From contig NZ_JAFBBW010000001.1 in the NCBI RefSeq assembly GCF_016907355.1, positions 434,001 through 498,000 on the forward strand: a stretch of DNA of 64,000 bases. The letters run 5' to 3'. A program made the translations under genes and the position numbers. Position 1 is the first letter of the stretch; every line of letters starts with the position of its first letter. Source of the DNA: Agromyces aurantiacus (GTDB taxonomy: Bacteria > Actinomycetota > Actinomycetes > Actinomycetales > Microbacteriaceae). Positions 23,894 to 33,159 of this stretch are shown in pieces. Below the pieces are notes generated by a model. The model had not been told where the DNA came from and ran no database searches. It was given only the letters and a program-made list of their open reading frames with translations.

Positions 23894-24862
23894 ATGGCGA
23901 TCACGGCATCGGGACCCGCGGCAGCGGACACCGTCGCCGTCGTCACGGCAACGGAGGGGCGCCCCGCGCGGCGCCCCTCCGGGGCCGGTCTCCGACGGCG
24001 GTTCCCCGGGCGGCTCACGCCGTACCTGTTCCTCGCGGCGGCCGTCGGGCTGCTCCTGCTGCTCACGTACTGGCCCGCGGCGAACCTGTTCTACTACAGC
24101 TTCACCGACTGGGACGGGCTCGACCAGACCAAGAACCTCGTCGGGTTCGACAACTACGTGCAGGTCTTCACCGACCCGCGGATCTTCTCGGTCTTCGGCG
24201 TCAGCCTCTACTACTTCGCGGCGTCGTTCGTGCAGATGGGCCTCGCGCTGTACTTCGCGACGATCCTCAGCTTCAGCACGCGGTTCCAGAACCTCTTCCG
24301 CGGCATCCTGTTCTTCCCGTACCTGATCAACGGGGTCGCGATCGGGTTCGTGTTCCTCTACCTCTTCCAGCCCGGCGGCACGCTCGACACGGTGCTCTCG
24401 TGGTTCGGCGTGACCGACCCCCCGCAGTGGCTCGGCGACCCCGACATCGCGAACTGGTCGCTCGCGGGCACGAGCGTGTGGCGCTACATGGGCATGAACT
24501 TCGTGCTGTTCCTCGGTGCGATCCAGTCGCTCCCGGGTGAGCTGTACGAGGCCGCCGAGCTCGACGGCGCGAGCCGCTGGCAACAGTTCTGGGCGATCGT
24601 GGTCCCCGGCATCCGCCGCGTCATCGGCCTGTCATTCATCCTCGCGATCGCCGGGTCGCTCAGCGTCTTCGAGATCCCGTTCATCATGACGGGCGGCGCC
24701 AACGGCACGTCCACGTTCGTGATCCAGACGATCCAGACCGCGTTCAACTTCCGCCAGGTCGGCCTCGCCTCGGCGATGGCGGTCGTGCTGCTCATCATCG
24801 TGCTGCTCGTCACCTGGCTGCAGCGCCGGCTGTTCCCCGACGAGAAGGTGGACCTGACGTGA
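23894..24862 (+). CDS. Sugar ABC transporter permease (MalF type)
   Basis: 322 residues, six membrane helices after a basic N-terminus. The EAA loop that contacts the ATPase is ELYEAAELDGASRWQQFWAI, with the conserved G of EAAx2D-G. The LYYFAASFVQMGLALYFA segment is typical of CUT1 MalF-like permeases. Its stop overlaps the next permease by 4 bases. No ATP-binding subunit lies nearby; actinobacterial CUT1 importers commonly use a shared MsiK-type ATPase encoded elsewhere. Confidence 0.92.
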   Translation: MAITASGPAAADTVAVVTATEGRPARRPSGAGLRRRFPGRLTPYLFLAAAVGLLLLLTYWPAANLFYYSFTDWDGLDQTKNLVGFDNYVQVFTDPRIFSVFGVSLYYFAASFVQMGLALYFATILSFSTRFQNLFRGILFFPYLINGVAIGFVFLYLFQPGGTLDTVLSWFGVTDPPQWLGDPDIANWSLAGTSVWRYMGMNFVLFLGAIQSLPGELYEAAELDGASRWQQFWAIVVPGIRRVIGLSFILAIAGSLSVFEIPFIMTGGANGTSTFVIQTIQTAFNFRQVGLASAMAVVLLIIVLLVTWLQRRLFPDEKVDLT

Positions 24863-25719
24863 CGACCACTGCATCCGGCCCCCGGCTGGGGGCGATCCGC
24901 GCCCGCACGATCTCGGCGAGGACGGCCAAGTACCTGAGCCTCGTGATCGCCGCGGTGTGCACGCTGCTGCCGCTGGTCACGGTGCTCTTCGCGAGCCTGA
25001 AGACCAAGCAGGAGTACGGGGCGACCGGGCCGCTCACGCCGCCCGAGAACTGGCTCAACCTCGAGAACTTCGCGATCGCGTTCGACAGCGGCGAGATGCT
25101 CCAGGGGTTCGTGAACACGGCGATCGTGCTCGCGGTCTCGCTCGCGGGCACCATCTTCATCGGCACCATGGCCGCCTACGCGCTCGACCGGTTCGAGTTC
25201 CGCGGCAAGAAGCTCGTCATGGCGCTGTTCCTGATCGCGACGCTCATCCCGAGCGTGACGAGCCAGGTGGCGACGTTCCAGGTGATCAACGGGCTCGGCC
25301 TCTACGACACGAAGGCCGCGCTGATCCTGCTCTTCATGGGCACCGACATCATCGCGATCTACCTGTTCATCCAGTTCATGCAGTCGATCCCGGTCTCGCT
25401 CGACGAGGCCGCGATGATCGACGGCGCGAACCGCTGGACGATCTACTGGCGCGTCGTGCTGCCGCTCCTCAAGCCCGCGATCGCGACCGTCGTGATCATC
25501 AAGGGCATCGCCATCTACAACGAGTTCTACTCCCCCTTCCTCTACCTGCCGTCGGAGGACCTGATCTCCACGTCGCTGTTCCGCTTCAAGGGCCCGTTCG
25601 GCTCGCAGTGGGAGATCATCTCGGCCGGCACCCTCATCGTCATCATCCCCACCCTCATCGCCTTCCTGCTGCTGCAGCGCTGGATCTACAAGGGCCTCAC
25701 CTCCGGAGCCGTGAAGTAA
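24859..25719 (+). CDS. Sugar ABC transporter permease (MalG type)
   Basis: 286 residues, GTG start overlapping the previous stop. Six helices; EAA loop SLDEAAMIDGANRWTIYW about residue 180. MalG-like partner of the preceding permease. The TAA stop overlaps the ATG of the GH2 gene by one base (TAATG), a sign of translational coupling of import and cleavage. Confidence 0.92.
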   Translation: MTTTASGPRLGAIRARTISARTAKYLSLVIAAVCTLLPLVTVLFASLKTKQEYGATGPLTPPENWLNLENFAIAFDSGEMLQGFVNTAIVLAVSLAGTIFIGTMAAYALDRFEFRGKKLVMALFLIATLIPSVTSQVATFQVINGLGLYDTKAALILLFMGTDIIAIYLFIQFMQSIPVSLDEAAMIDGANRWTIYWRVVLPLLKPAIATVVIIKGIAIYNEFYSPFLYLPSEDLISTSLFRFKGPFGSQWEIISAGTLIVIIPTLIAFLLLQRWIYKGLTSGAVK

Positions 25720-28172
25720 TGACATCCGAACCCGTCCGCACCGAGCTCCACGCGGGCTGGACCCTGCGCGCCGCAGGCGGCCCTGCGCCCGAACCGATCG
25801 CCGCGGCGGTCGTGCCGGCCGCGGTGCCCGGCTGCGTGCACACCGACCTGCTGGCCGCCGGCCTGATCCCCGATCCGTTCCTCGACGACCACGAGGCGCT
25901 GCTCGCGTGGATCGGCCGCGTCGACTGGACGTACGCGACGACCTTCGACTGGCGGCCCGACGGGCACGAGCGCCACGACCTGGTGTTCGACGGGCTCGAC
26001 ACCGTCGCGCGCGTCACGCTGAACGGCCGCGTGGTGCTCGAGTCGGCGAACCAGCATCGCTCGTTCCGCGTCGACGTGCGCGACGTGCTCGTCGACGGTG
26101 CGAACACGCTCGAGGTCGCGTTCCGCGCGCCGGTGCCGTACGCCAACGAGCAGAGCCTCGCGCTCGGCGCGCGGCCGCGGCCCTACCCGCTGCCGTACGA
26201 GGCGATCCGCAAGTCGGCGTGCAACTTCGGCTGGGACTGGGGCATCGCGACCTTCACGAGCGGCATCTGGCGACCGGCGCGGCTCGAGTCGTGGTCGGTC
26301 GCCCGCATCGCCGAGGTGCGCCTGACGGCGACGCCGCAGGCCGGCGGCGGCCGACTCGACGCCGAGGTCGTGATCGAGCGGGCGGATGCCTCGGGGCCGG
26401 CCCTCGTGCTGTCGGTCGAGATCGACGGCCGGCGCGCCGAGGCCGAGGTGCCCGAGGGCGCCGACCGCGCCCGGGTCGGCGTCGACGTGCCGGGCGCGGA
26501 GCTGTGGTGGCCGGTCGGGCACGGCGCGCAGCCGCGGTACGACGCGCGGTTCGCCGTGCGCGCCGACGCGGGCGAGGCGGATGCCGCAACCCGCCGCGTC
26601 GGCTTCCGCACCGTGCGGTGGGACACGGAGCCCGATGCCGAGGGCACCCCGTTCACGCTGGTCGTGAACGATCGCCCGATCTTCGTGAAGGGCGTGAACT
26701 GGATCCCCGACGACGCGCTGCCCGTGCGCGTGGATCGCGCGCGGTACGAGCGGCGCCTGCGCCAGGCGGTCGCCGCGAACCTCAACCTCGTCCGCGTCTG
26801 GGGCGGCGGCATCTACGAGTCCGAAGACTTCTACGACCTCTGCGACGAGCTCGGCCTGCTCACCTGGCAGGACTTCCTGTTCGCGTGCGCCGCGTACCCC
26901 GAGGAGGAGCCGCTGCGCGGCGAGATCGAGGCCGAGGCGCGCGAGCAGGTCGTGCGGCTGTCGTCGCATCCGTCGCTGGTGCTGCTGACCGGCAACAACG
27001 AGAACCTGTGGGGCTACGAGGACTGGGGCTGGAAGGTCGCCCTCGACGGCCGGACCTGGGGCGCGTACTACTACCACGACCTCCTCCCGCGACTCGTCGC
27101 GGAGCTCGCGCCCGCCGTGCCGTACGCCCCCGGCAGCCCGTTCAGCCCGGGCGGCGAGCACCCCAACGACGAACGCCACGGCTCGATGCACCTCTGGGAG
27201 CAGTGGAACCGCCGCGACTGGACGACCTACGGCGAGCACCGGCCGCGGTTCGTCGCGGAGTTCGGGTGGCAGGGACCGCCCGCGTGGTCGACGCTCGTGC
27301 GTGCCGTCTCCGACAATCCGCTCACGCCCGAGTCGCCCGGCATGATCGTGCACCAGAAGGCCATGGAGGGCAACGCCAAGCTCACCAACGGACTGCTTCC
27401 GCACTTCCGCGTGCCCGGCGACATGGAGACGTGGCACTGGGCCATGCAGCTGAACCAGGCGAACGCCGTGCGGTTCGCGCTCGAGCACTTCCGCTCGTGG
27501 GCGCCGCACACGATGGGCGCCGTGGTGTGGCAGCTCAACGACTGCTGGCCGGTGACGTCGTGGGCCGCGATCGACGGCGACGAGCGCCTGAAGCCGCTGT
27601 GGCACGCGATCCGCGCGGCGTTCGCTCCCCGCGTCGTGACCGTGCAGCCGCGCGGCGACGGGCTCGCGGCGGTGCTCTGCAACGACACCGACGAGCCCTG
27701 GACCGGCGACCTCGCGCTGCGCCGCGTGCGCTTCGACGGCGCCGTGCTCGCCGAGCACGCCGTGCCGTTCGAGATCGCCGCGCGCGGCCGGCTCACCGTG
27801 CCGATCGACGCCGAGCTTGCTCGCGCGGGCGACGTCGCGGCCGAGCTCCTCTCCGCGACGGCGGGCGACGAGCGGGGCCTCTGGTTCTTCGCCGAGCCGC
27901 GCGATTCCGCACTCGAACCGGCCGAACTCGAACTCGAGACCACGGCGGTCCCGGATGGCACCGAGGTGCGCGTCACCGCGCGCACCCTCGTGCGCGACCT
28001 CGCGCTCCTCGTCGACACGGTCGACCCCGCGGCCTCGACCGAGGACGGGCTCGTGACCCTGCTCCCCGGCGAGTCCGCGACGTTCCACGTGCGGCACGCC
28101 GCGCCGATCGACGCGGCCGCGCTCGCCGGCGCGCGCGTGGTCCGCACCGCGAACGAGCTGGTCGCGCGATGA
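25719..28172 (+). CDS. GH2 beta-mannosidase
   Basis: 817 residues, no signal peptide, so cytoplasmic. GH2 layout: jelly-roll sugar-binding domain (about 1-180, VPGCVHTDLLAAGLIPDPF is typical of beta-mannosidases), Ig-like domain (190-300), TIM barrel (about 310-600). Acid/base is Glu428 in GNNENLWG, nucleophile Glu514 in FVAEFGW; W-G-G-G-I-Y-E near residue 365 is also diagnostic. Removes beta-1,4-mannose from non-reducing ends of imported manno-oligosaccharides. Translationally coupled on both sides. Length is normal for the family. Confidence 0.9.
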   Translation: MTSEPVRTELHAGWTLRAAGGPAPEPIAAAVVPAAVPGCVHTDLLAAGLIPDPFLDDHEALLAWIGRVDWTYATTFDWRPDGHERHDLVFDGLDTVARVTLNGRVVLESANQHRSFRVDVRDVLVDGANTLEVAFRAPVPYANEQSLALGARPRPYPLPYEAIRKSACNFGWDWGIATFTSGIWRPARLESWSVARIAEVRLTATPQAGGGRLDAEVVIERADASGPALVLSVEIDGRRAEAEVPEGADRARVGVDVPGAELWWPVGHGAQPRYDARFAVRADAGEADAATRRVGFRTVRWDTEPDAEGTPFTLVVNDRPIFVKGVNWIPDDALPVRVDRARYERRLRQAVAANLNLVRVWGGGIYESEDFYDLCDELGLLTWQDFLFACAAYPEEEPLRGEIEAEAREQVVRLSSHPSLVLLTGNNENLWGYEDWGWKVALDGRTWGAYYYHDLLPRLVAELAPAVPYAPGSPFSPGGEHPNDERHGSMHLWEQWNRRDWTTYGEHRPRFVAEFGWQGPPAWSTLVRAVSDNPLTPESPGMIVHQKAMEGNAKLTNGLLPHFRVPGDMETWHWAMQLNQANAVRFALEHFRSWAPHTMGAVVWQLNDCWPVTSWAAIDGDERLKPLWHAIRAAFAPRVVTVQPRGDGLAAVLCNDTDEPWTGDLALRRVRFDGAVLAEHAVPFEIAARGRLTVPIDAELARAGDVAAELLSATAGDERGLWFFAEPRDSALEPAELELETTAVPDGTEVRVTARTLVRDLALLVDTVDPAASTEDGLVTLLPGESATFHVRHAAPIDAAALAGARVVRTANELVAR

Positions 28173-29167
28173 GCGCCGAGGTGACCGCGCCCGCGGCGAC
28201 GCGCGACGCGGCATCCGTCTCGGACGCACTCGGCCCGTACGTCGCGGGCATGACCTGGGGATGGACCGGCGTGCGCGGCACGTGGTCGACCCCTGCGGCC
28301 GTCGACTCGATGCGGCGCATGGCCGAGCACGCGGTGAACTGGACGGCGATCGCCTACGCCGCGGTGCAGGCCACGGCGCAGTCGACCGAGGTGCCGTTCC
28401 GCGAGGCGCCGACCGTCACCGACGACGAGGTCGTGTGGGCGATCCGCGAGGCCCGGTCGCACGGGCTGCGGGTCTGCCTCAAGCCCGTCGTGAACGTGGC
28501 CGACGGCACCTGGCGCGCGTACATCGGCTTCTTCGACCAGGACGTGCCCGGCGAGCCGAGCTGGGGCGAGTGGTTCGCGTCGTACCGCGAGTTCATCCTG
28601 CACGCGGCCCGCCTCGCCGAGGCCGAGGGGTGCGAGATGCTCTGCATCGGCTGCGAGATGGTGCGCGCCGACGCGCGCGAGGCCGACTGGCGCGCGCTCG
28701 TCGCCGACGTGCGCGAGGTCTACTCGGGCCTCGTCACCTACAACTGCGACAAGTACCAGGAGGACCGCCTCGGCTGGTGGGACGCGGTCGACGTGATCAG
28801 CTCGAGCGGCTACTACCCGATCGACCGGTGGGAGGCCGAGCTCGACCGCATCGAGGCCGTCGTCGCGGCATCCGGGAAGCCGTTCGTCTTCATGGAGGCC
28901 GGCTGCCCCTCGCGCACCGGCTCGGCCGACCGGCCGAACGACTGGGCCCGGCCCGGCGACCCGTCGGGCGCCGAGCAGCTGCGCTACTACGAGGCGATGT
29001 TCGCCGCGTGCGACGCCCGGTCCTGGATGCGCGGGTTCGTGCTCTGGGACTGGCCTCCCGTGCTCTACGACGAGGCCGATGCCGCGTCGAACGACGACTA
29101 CTGCGTCTACGGCAAGCCCGCCGGGGCGTACGTGGCATCCGGGTTCCGAGCACGGGTGGGCGCGTGA
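28169..29167 (+). CDS. GH113-like beta-mannanase/glycosidase
   Basis: 332 residues, no signal peptide. A TIM-barrel glycoside hydrolase of clan GH-A type: acid/base candidate Glu163 in CIGCEMVR, nucleophile candidate Glu243 in FMEAGCPS, and GMTWGWTG at the start of the barrel. The pattern fits GH113, which cleaves beta-1,4-mannan oligosaccharides. Overlaps both neighbours by 4 bases (ATGA and GTGA). Intracellular location suggests action on imported oligosaccharides, together with the GH2 enzyme. Confidence 0.75.
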   Translation: MSAEVTAPAATRDAASVSDALGPYVAGMTWGWTGVRGTWSTPAAVDSMRRMAEHAVNWTAIAYAAVQATAQSTEVPFREAPTVTDDEVVWAIREARSHGLRVCLKPVVNVADGTWRAYIGFFDQDVPGEPSWGEWFASYREFILHAARLAEAEGCEMLCIGCEMVRADAREADWRALVADVREVYSGLVTYNCDKYQEDRLGWWDAVDVISSSGYYPIDRWEAELDRIEAVVAASGKPFVFMEAGCPSRTGSADRPNDWARPGDPSGAEQLRYYEAMFAACDARSWMRGFVLWDWPPVLYDEADAASNDDYCVYGKPAGAYVASGFRARVGA

Positions 29168-30123
29168 GCGCGACGGCCGGGCGACTCGCGATCGACGCGG
29201 GCCAGACCGGGATCAAGGTGCGCCACGTCGCCGGCGGTGCGATCGGGGAGTGGGCCGAGCCCGGCATCCGCACCGACCTGCCGCTGCTGCCGCAGCTGAC
29301 CGGCGTGCTCGAGCGCGCGCTCGACGCCGGCCGCCGGTTCGACACCGTGGGACTCGGCGTCTCGGGGCTCGTCTCGGGCGACGCCGAGGCTGCGCACCTG
29401 CTCGCGGTCGCCTCGCGGCACGGCGTGCGCGCGGTGCACCTCGCGCACGACTCCATCACGGCGTTCCTCGGCGCGCTCGGCGACGAGCGCGGCGCGGTCG
29501 TCGCGTCGGGCACCGGCGTGGTCACGCTCGCCGTGGGCCGCACCGAGGTCGCCCGCGTGGACGGCTGGGGCTACCTGGTCGGCGACGCCGGCAGCGGCTT
29601 CTGGATCGGCCGCGCCGCGCTCGACGCCGTGATGCGCGCGCACGACGGGCGCGGCGCGCCGACCACGCTGACCGACGTCGTCCGCGCGGAGTTCGCCGAC
29701 CTGGAACGCGCCTACATCGAGCTGCAGGGCGACCCCGAGCGGGTCGGCCGGATCGCCGCGTACGCGCGCGCGGTCTCGGCCGCGGCCGACGCGGGCGACG
29801 CGGTCGCCCGCGAGATCCTCGCGCGCGGCGGGCGCGAGCTCGCGAGCTCGATCGTCGCGGGTCTCCGGCGCGTGGGCGAGGCGGATGGCGCGCTCCCGCG
29901 GGTGCGCGGCATCGGCGGCGCGTTCGGGGCGGCCGGACTCGCTCGCGCGTTCGCCGACGCCGTGCTCGAGGCACTGCCCGCGGCCGAGGTGCGCATCGGG
30001 GAGGCCCACCCGCTCGACGGCGCCGCCGCGCTGCCCGACGTGGCACCCGGCAGCGCGCTCGCGGCGCACGTCTCGACCGCGCGCGTGGGCTCGGCCCGCG
30101 TGCCGGCCGCGCTCACGACCTAG
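29164..30123 (+). CDS. BadF/BadG-type sugar kinase (N-acetylglucosamine kinase-like)
   Basis: 319 residues, GTG start overlapping the GH113 stop. Actin-like ATPase fold: phosphate-1 motif LAIDAGQTGIKVR (8-20), phosphate-2 around VVASGTGVVTLAVG, and GWGYLVGDAGSGFWIGRAAL, a signature of the BadF/BcrA/GlcNAc-kinase family. Most likely phosphorylates a sugar released by the preceding glycosidases. The PfkB-family kinase at the other end of the locus is unrelated in fold, so the locus has two kinases. Confidence 0.85.
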   Translation: MSATAGRLAIDAGQTGIKVRHVAGGAIGEWAEPGIRTDLPLLPQLTGVLERALDAGRRFDTVGLGVSGLVSGDAEAAHLLAVASRHGVRAVHLAHDSITAFLGALGDERGAVVASGTGVVTLAVGRTEVARVDGWGYLVGDAGSGFWIGRAALDAVMRAHDGRGAPTTLTDVVRAEFADLERAYIELQGDPERVGRIAAYARAVSAAADAGDAVAREILARGGRELASSIVAGLRRVGEADGALPRVRGIGGAFGAAGLARAFADAVLEALPAAEVRIGEAHPLDGAAALPDVAPGSALAAHVSTARVGSARVPAALTT

Positions 30124-30153
30124 CACCAGCCCACACCCGACGAAGGGGATTCG

Positions 30154-33075
30154 ATGAATCGCACCACGACACGCCTCCGCCGCGCGCTCGTCACGACCGT
30201 CGCCGCGTTCGCGACGCTCGCGGCGACCGCGCTCGCCTCCGCCCCGGTCGCCGCGTCGCCCCTGCGCGCCGCGCCGGTCGAGCCCACGTCGTCGAGCGTC
30301 GACCTCGTCGACGCCGACGCCACCCCCGAGACGCGGAGCCTCTTCGCGTACCTCCGCGACGTCCGCGGGCAGGGGATCCTGTTCGGCCACCAGCACGCGA
30401 CCGACTACGGCGAGTCGTTCGCGGAGCGCGACGGGGTCGCGGCCGACGTGCTCGCGGCGACGGGCGACTACCCGGCCGTATTCGGGTTCGACACCCTCAC
30501 GATCGAGGGCCGCGAGCGACCCGGGCTGCCCGAGAACACGCGCGAGGAGAACGCGCTGCTGCTCGCCGACGGCATCCGGGAGGCGACCTCGCACGGCGCC
30601 ATCAGCACGCTGAGCATGCACATGGAGAACGTCGTCACGGGCGACAGCTTCTACGACACCACCGGCGACACATTGCGCGCCGTGTTGCCGGGCGGATCGC
30701 ACCATGACGACCTCGTCGCCTACCTCGACCTCGTCGCGCTGACTGCCCACAGCGCCGTCGACGACGACGGGAACGCGATCCCGATCGTGTTCCGGCCGTG
30801 GCACGAGAACGCGGGCTCGTGGTTCTGGTGGGGCGCCTCGTTCGGCAGCCCGGGCGAGTACGCCGAGCTGTTCCGCTTCACGGTCGAGTACCTCCGCGAC
30901 GTGAAGGACGTGCACAACCTCCTCTACGCGTTCTCGCCCGGCGGCGGCTTCGGCGGCAGCGCCGAGCAGTACCTGCGCACGTATCCAGGCGACGACTTCA
31001 TCGACGTGCTCGGCTTCGACGTGTACGACGCGTCGGCCTCGCCGACCTTCCTCGCCGGGCTCGTCGACGACCTCGGCATGGTCGCGGGCCTCGCCGACGA
31101 GCGCGGCAAGATCAGCGCCCTCACCGAGTTCGGCATCACGGGCGGTGTGCAGCCCGACGGCTCGAACAGCAACCTCGAGTGGTACACCGACGTCCTCGAC
31201 GCGATCACGAGCGACCCGGCGGCGTCGCGGATGGCCTACATGCTGACGTGGGCGAACTTCGGCGGCACCACGTCGCCCTACACGCCCGTCGACGGTGAGA
31301 TGCTGCCCGACTTCCTCGCGTTCCACGACGACCCGATGACCGTCTTCGCCCCCGAGGTCGAGGGCGCATTCGACCGCGTGACCGAGCCCGTCGCCGCGCG
31401 CCCGGTCGTGCACCTCGCGAGCCCGGCCGACGGGTCGCGCGTCGCGGCGAGCCCCGTGACGCTGCGCGCGACCGTCGACGTGCCGGGCGCCGAGCGCGCC
31501 ACCCTGATCGTCGACGACGCGGGCACCGCGGTCGAGCTGACCGCGCCCGCCGACGGCGGACTCTGGTGGACCGGCACGTGGGAGCTCGCGCCCGAGGAGC
31601 TCGACAACTCGACGCGATCGCTGACGCTCGAGGTCGTCGGGGGAGGCTCGGTCGCGTACTCCGTCCCGGTCTCGGTCGTCGTGGGCCCGCGGCCCGAATT
31701 GCCCGCCGGGGTGGTCGACGACTTCGAGGGCTACGGCGACGACACGGCGCTGCGCAGCGAGTACGTGCAGTTCAACGCCAACACGATCGGGCTCGCGCGC
31801 TCGGCCGACGGGGCGGCGGTGGGCGACGGCGACCAGGCGCTGCGGTTCGACTACTCGTTCGCGACCCAGTCGTACACGGGCGTCGGCCGGCAGGTCGCCG
31901 GCGACTGGTCGCCGTTCTGGGACTTCGAGGCCTGGGTGGATCCGGATGCGTCGGGCAACCGGCTCGTCCTCCAGGTCATCGCCGACGGCGTCGCGTTCGA
32001 GGCGTACCCGTCGCTCGCGGGCGACGAGCCGTACCTCGCCACGATCCCGTTCGCCGACTGGCGTCCCGCGCCGTGGGACACCGCGCACGCCGACCGGCGC
32101 CTCGACGAGGCCACGCGCGCGAAGATCTCGCAGTTCAACGTGTACGTCAACGCGGCCGACGGCGGCGCGACCTCGGGCTCGCTCGTGCTCGACGGCCTCC
32201 GCGCGGTGCCGGGCACGCCCCCGCCGCCGGTGTACGCGGACGTGCCGCGCAGCGACCCCGACTACGCCGCCATCGCGTGGCTGCACGACGAGGTCGTCGA
32301 CCTCGGCGACGCGAAGGGCCGCTTCCACCCGAACCGCGCCATGGGTGCCGACGAGGCCGAGGCGGCGCTGCGCGCGTACCTGCCGGGCGCGGAGACCGAC
32401 CTGCCCGACGAGCTCACGCGCGCGGCGCTCGCCGAGCGGCTCTGGCGCCTCGCGGGCGCGCCCGAGCCCGCCGCGCCGGCGGCCTTCGCCGACGTCCCCG
32501 CGAGCTCGAGCGCCGCCGACGCCGTGGCGTGGGTCGTCGAGCAGGGCGTGATCGCCCCCGCGTCGGGGACGCGCTTCGGCGTCGACGCACCGGTCAAGCG
32601 CGACCAGTTCGCGCGATACCTCTTCGCGTTCGACGCCGTGCCGCGGCCTGTCGACCCCGTGGTGCTGTTCGACTTCGCGTCGGGTGCCGACGGGTGGGCC
32701 GTCGCGAGCTGGGAGTCCGACCCCGGCACCGCCGTCGGCCGCGACGGGCGGCTCGTGGTCGACGCCGGCCCGGGCGGCGACTGGGTGAGCTCGTCGGGCT
32801 CGCTCGACCTCACGGGTCGCACGGCGCTGCTGCTCGACGTCCCCGCGACCACGGGCTTCGACGCGAAGGCGGCGCTGCAGCTCGGCTCGTCGTGGACGTG
32901 GTGCGAGACCGGGCAGACCGGATGGGTCCAGGACCCGCGCACGGGTGCCGAGGCCGTCGCGATCGACCTCACGACGCTCAGCGCCGAGTGCGCGGCCATG
33001 CTGGGCGACGTGCGCGGCATCAACGTGTTCCTCAACGAGGGTCACCACGAGCTCGACGCGATCGGCGCCCGATGA
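30154..33075 (+). CDS. Secreted multidomain GH26 beta-mannanase
   Basis: 973 residues. Signal peptide at about 1-40 (basic start, hydrophobic core, ASAPVAAS). GH26 catalytic domain at about 50-410: acid/base Glu218 in RPWHENAGSWFWWG, nucleophile Glu325 in ALTEFGITGG. Then an Ig-like domain (about 420-515), a beta-sandwich carbohydrate-binding domain (about 520-690, starting VVDDFEGYGDD), two SLH-like repeats (about 690-830, YADVPRSDPDYAAIAWLHDE and FADVPASSSAADAVAWVVEQ) and a C-terminal beta-sandwich (about 833-973). The SLH-like part suggests attachment to the cell wall. Cleaves mannan backbone outside the cell. The catalytic residues are intact. Confidence 0.9.
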   Translation: MNRTTTRLRRALVTTVAAFATLAATALASAPVAASPLRAAPVEPTSSSVDLVDADATPETRSLFAYLRDVRGQGILFGHQHATDYGESFAERDGVAADVLAATGDYPAVFGFDTLTIEGRERPGLPENTREENALLLADGIREATSHGAISTLSMHMENVVTGDSFYDTTGDTLRAVLPGGSHHDDLVAYLDLVALTAHSAVDDDGNAIPIVFRPWHENAGSWFWWGASFGSPGEYAELFRFTVEYLRDVKDVHNLLYAFSPGGGFGGSAEQYLRTYPGDDFIDVLGFDVYDASASPTFLAGLVDDLGMVAGLADERGKISALTEFGITGGVQPDGSNSNLEWYTDVLDAITSDPAASRMAYMLTWANFGGTTSPYTPVDGEMLPDFLAFHDDPMTVFAPEVEGAFDRVTEPVAARPVVHLASPADGSRVAASPVTLRATVDVPGAERATLIVDDAGTAVELTAPADGGLWWTGTWELAPEELDNSTRSLTLEVVGGGSVAYSVPVSVVVGPRPELPAGVVDDFEGYGDDTALRSEYVQFNANTIGLARSADGAAVGDGDQALRFDYSFATQSYTGVGRQVAGDWSPFWDFEAWVDPDASGNRLVLQVIADGVAFEAYPSLAGDEPYLATIPFADWRPAPWDTAHADRRLDEATRAKISQFNVYVNAADGGATSGSLVLDGLRAVPGTPPPPVYADVPRSDPDYAAIAWLHDEVVDLGDAKGRFHPNRAMGADEAEAALRAYLPGAETDLPDELTRAALAERLWRLAGAPEPAAPAAFADVPASSSAADAVAWVVEQGVIAPASGTRFGVDAPVKRDQFARYLFAFDAVPRPVDPVVLFDFASGADGWAVASWESDPGTAVGRDGRLVVDAGPGGDWVSSSGSLDLTGRTALLLDVPATTGFDAKAALQLGSSWTWCETGQTGWVQDPRTGAEAVAIDLTTLSAECAAMLGDVRGINVFLNEGHHELDAIGAR

Positions 33076-33159
33076 GACCGATGGTGACGACGCGCGCGCG
33101 GCGCACCCCCGGGATGCGGCACACTACGAGGACCCGCCGCCCCACGAGAGGAGACGCGC

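Noticed and set aside
29107..33048. 1313-codon frame antisense to the mannanase and kinase genes
   Set aside because: Charged, repetitive, low-complexity translation typical of the complement of GC-rich genes; the opposite strand has clear GH26 and BadF motifs.
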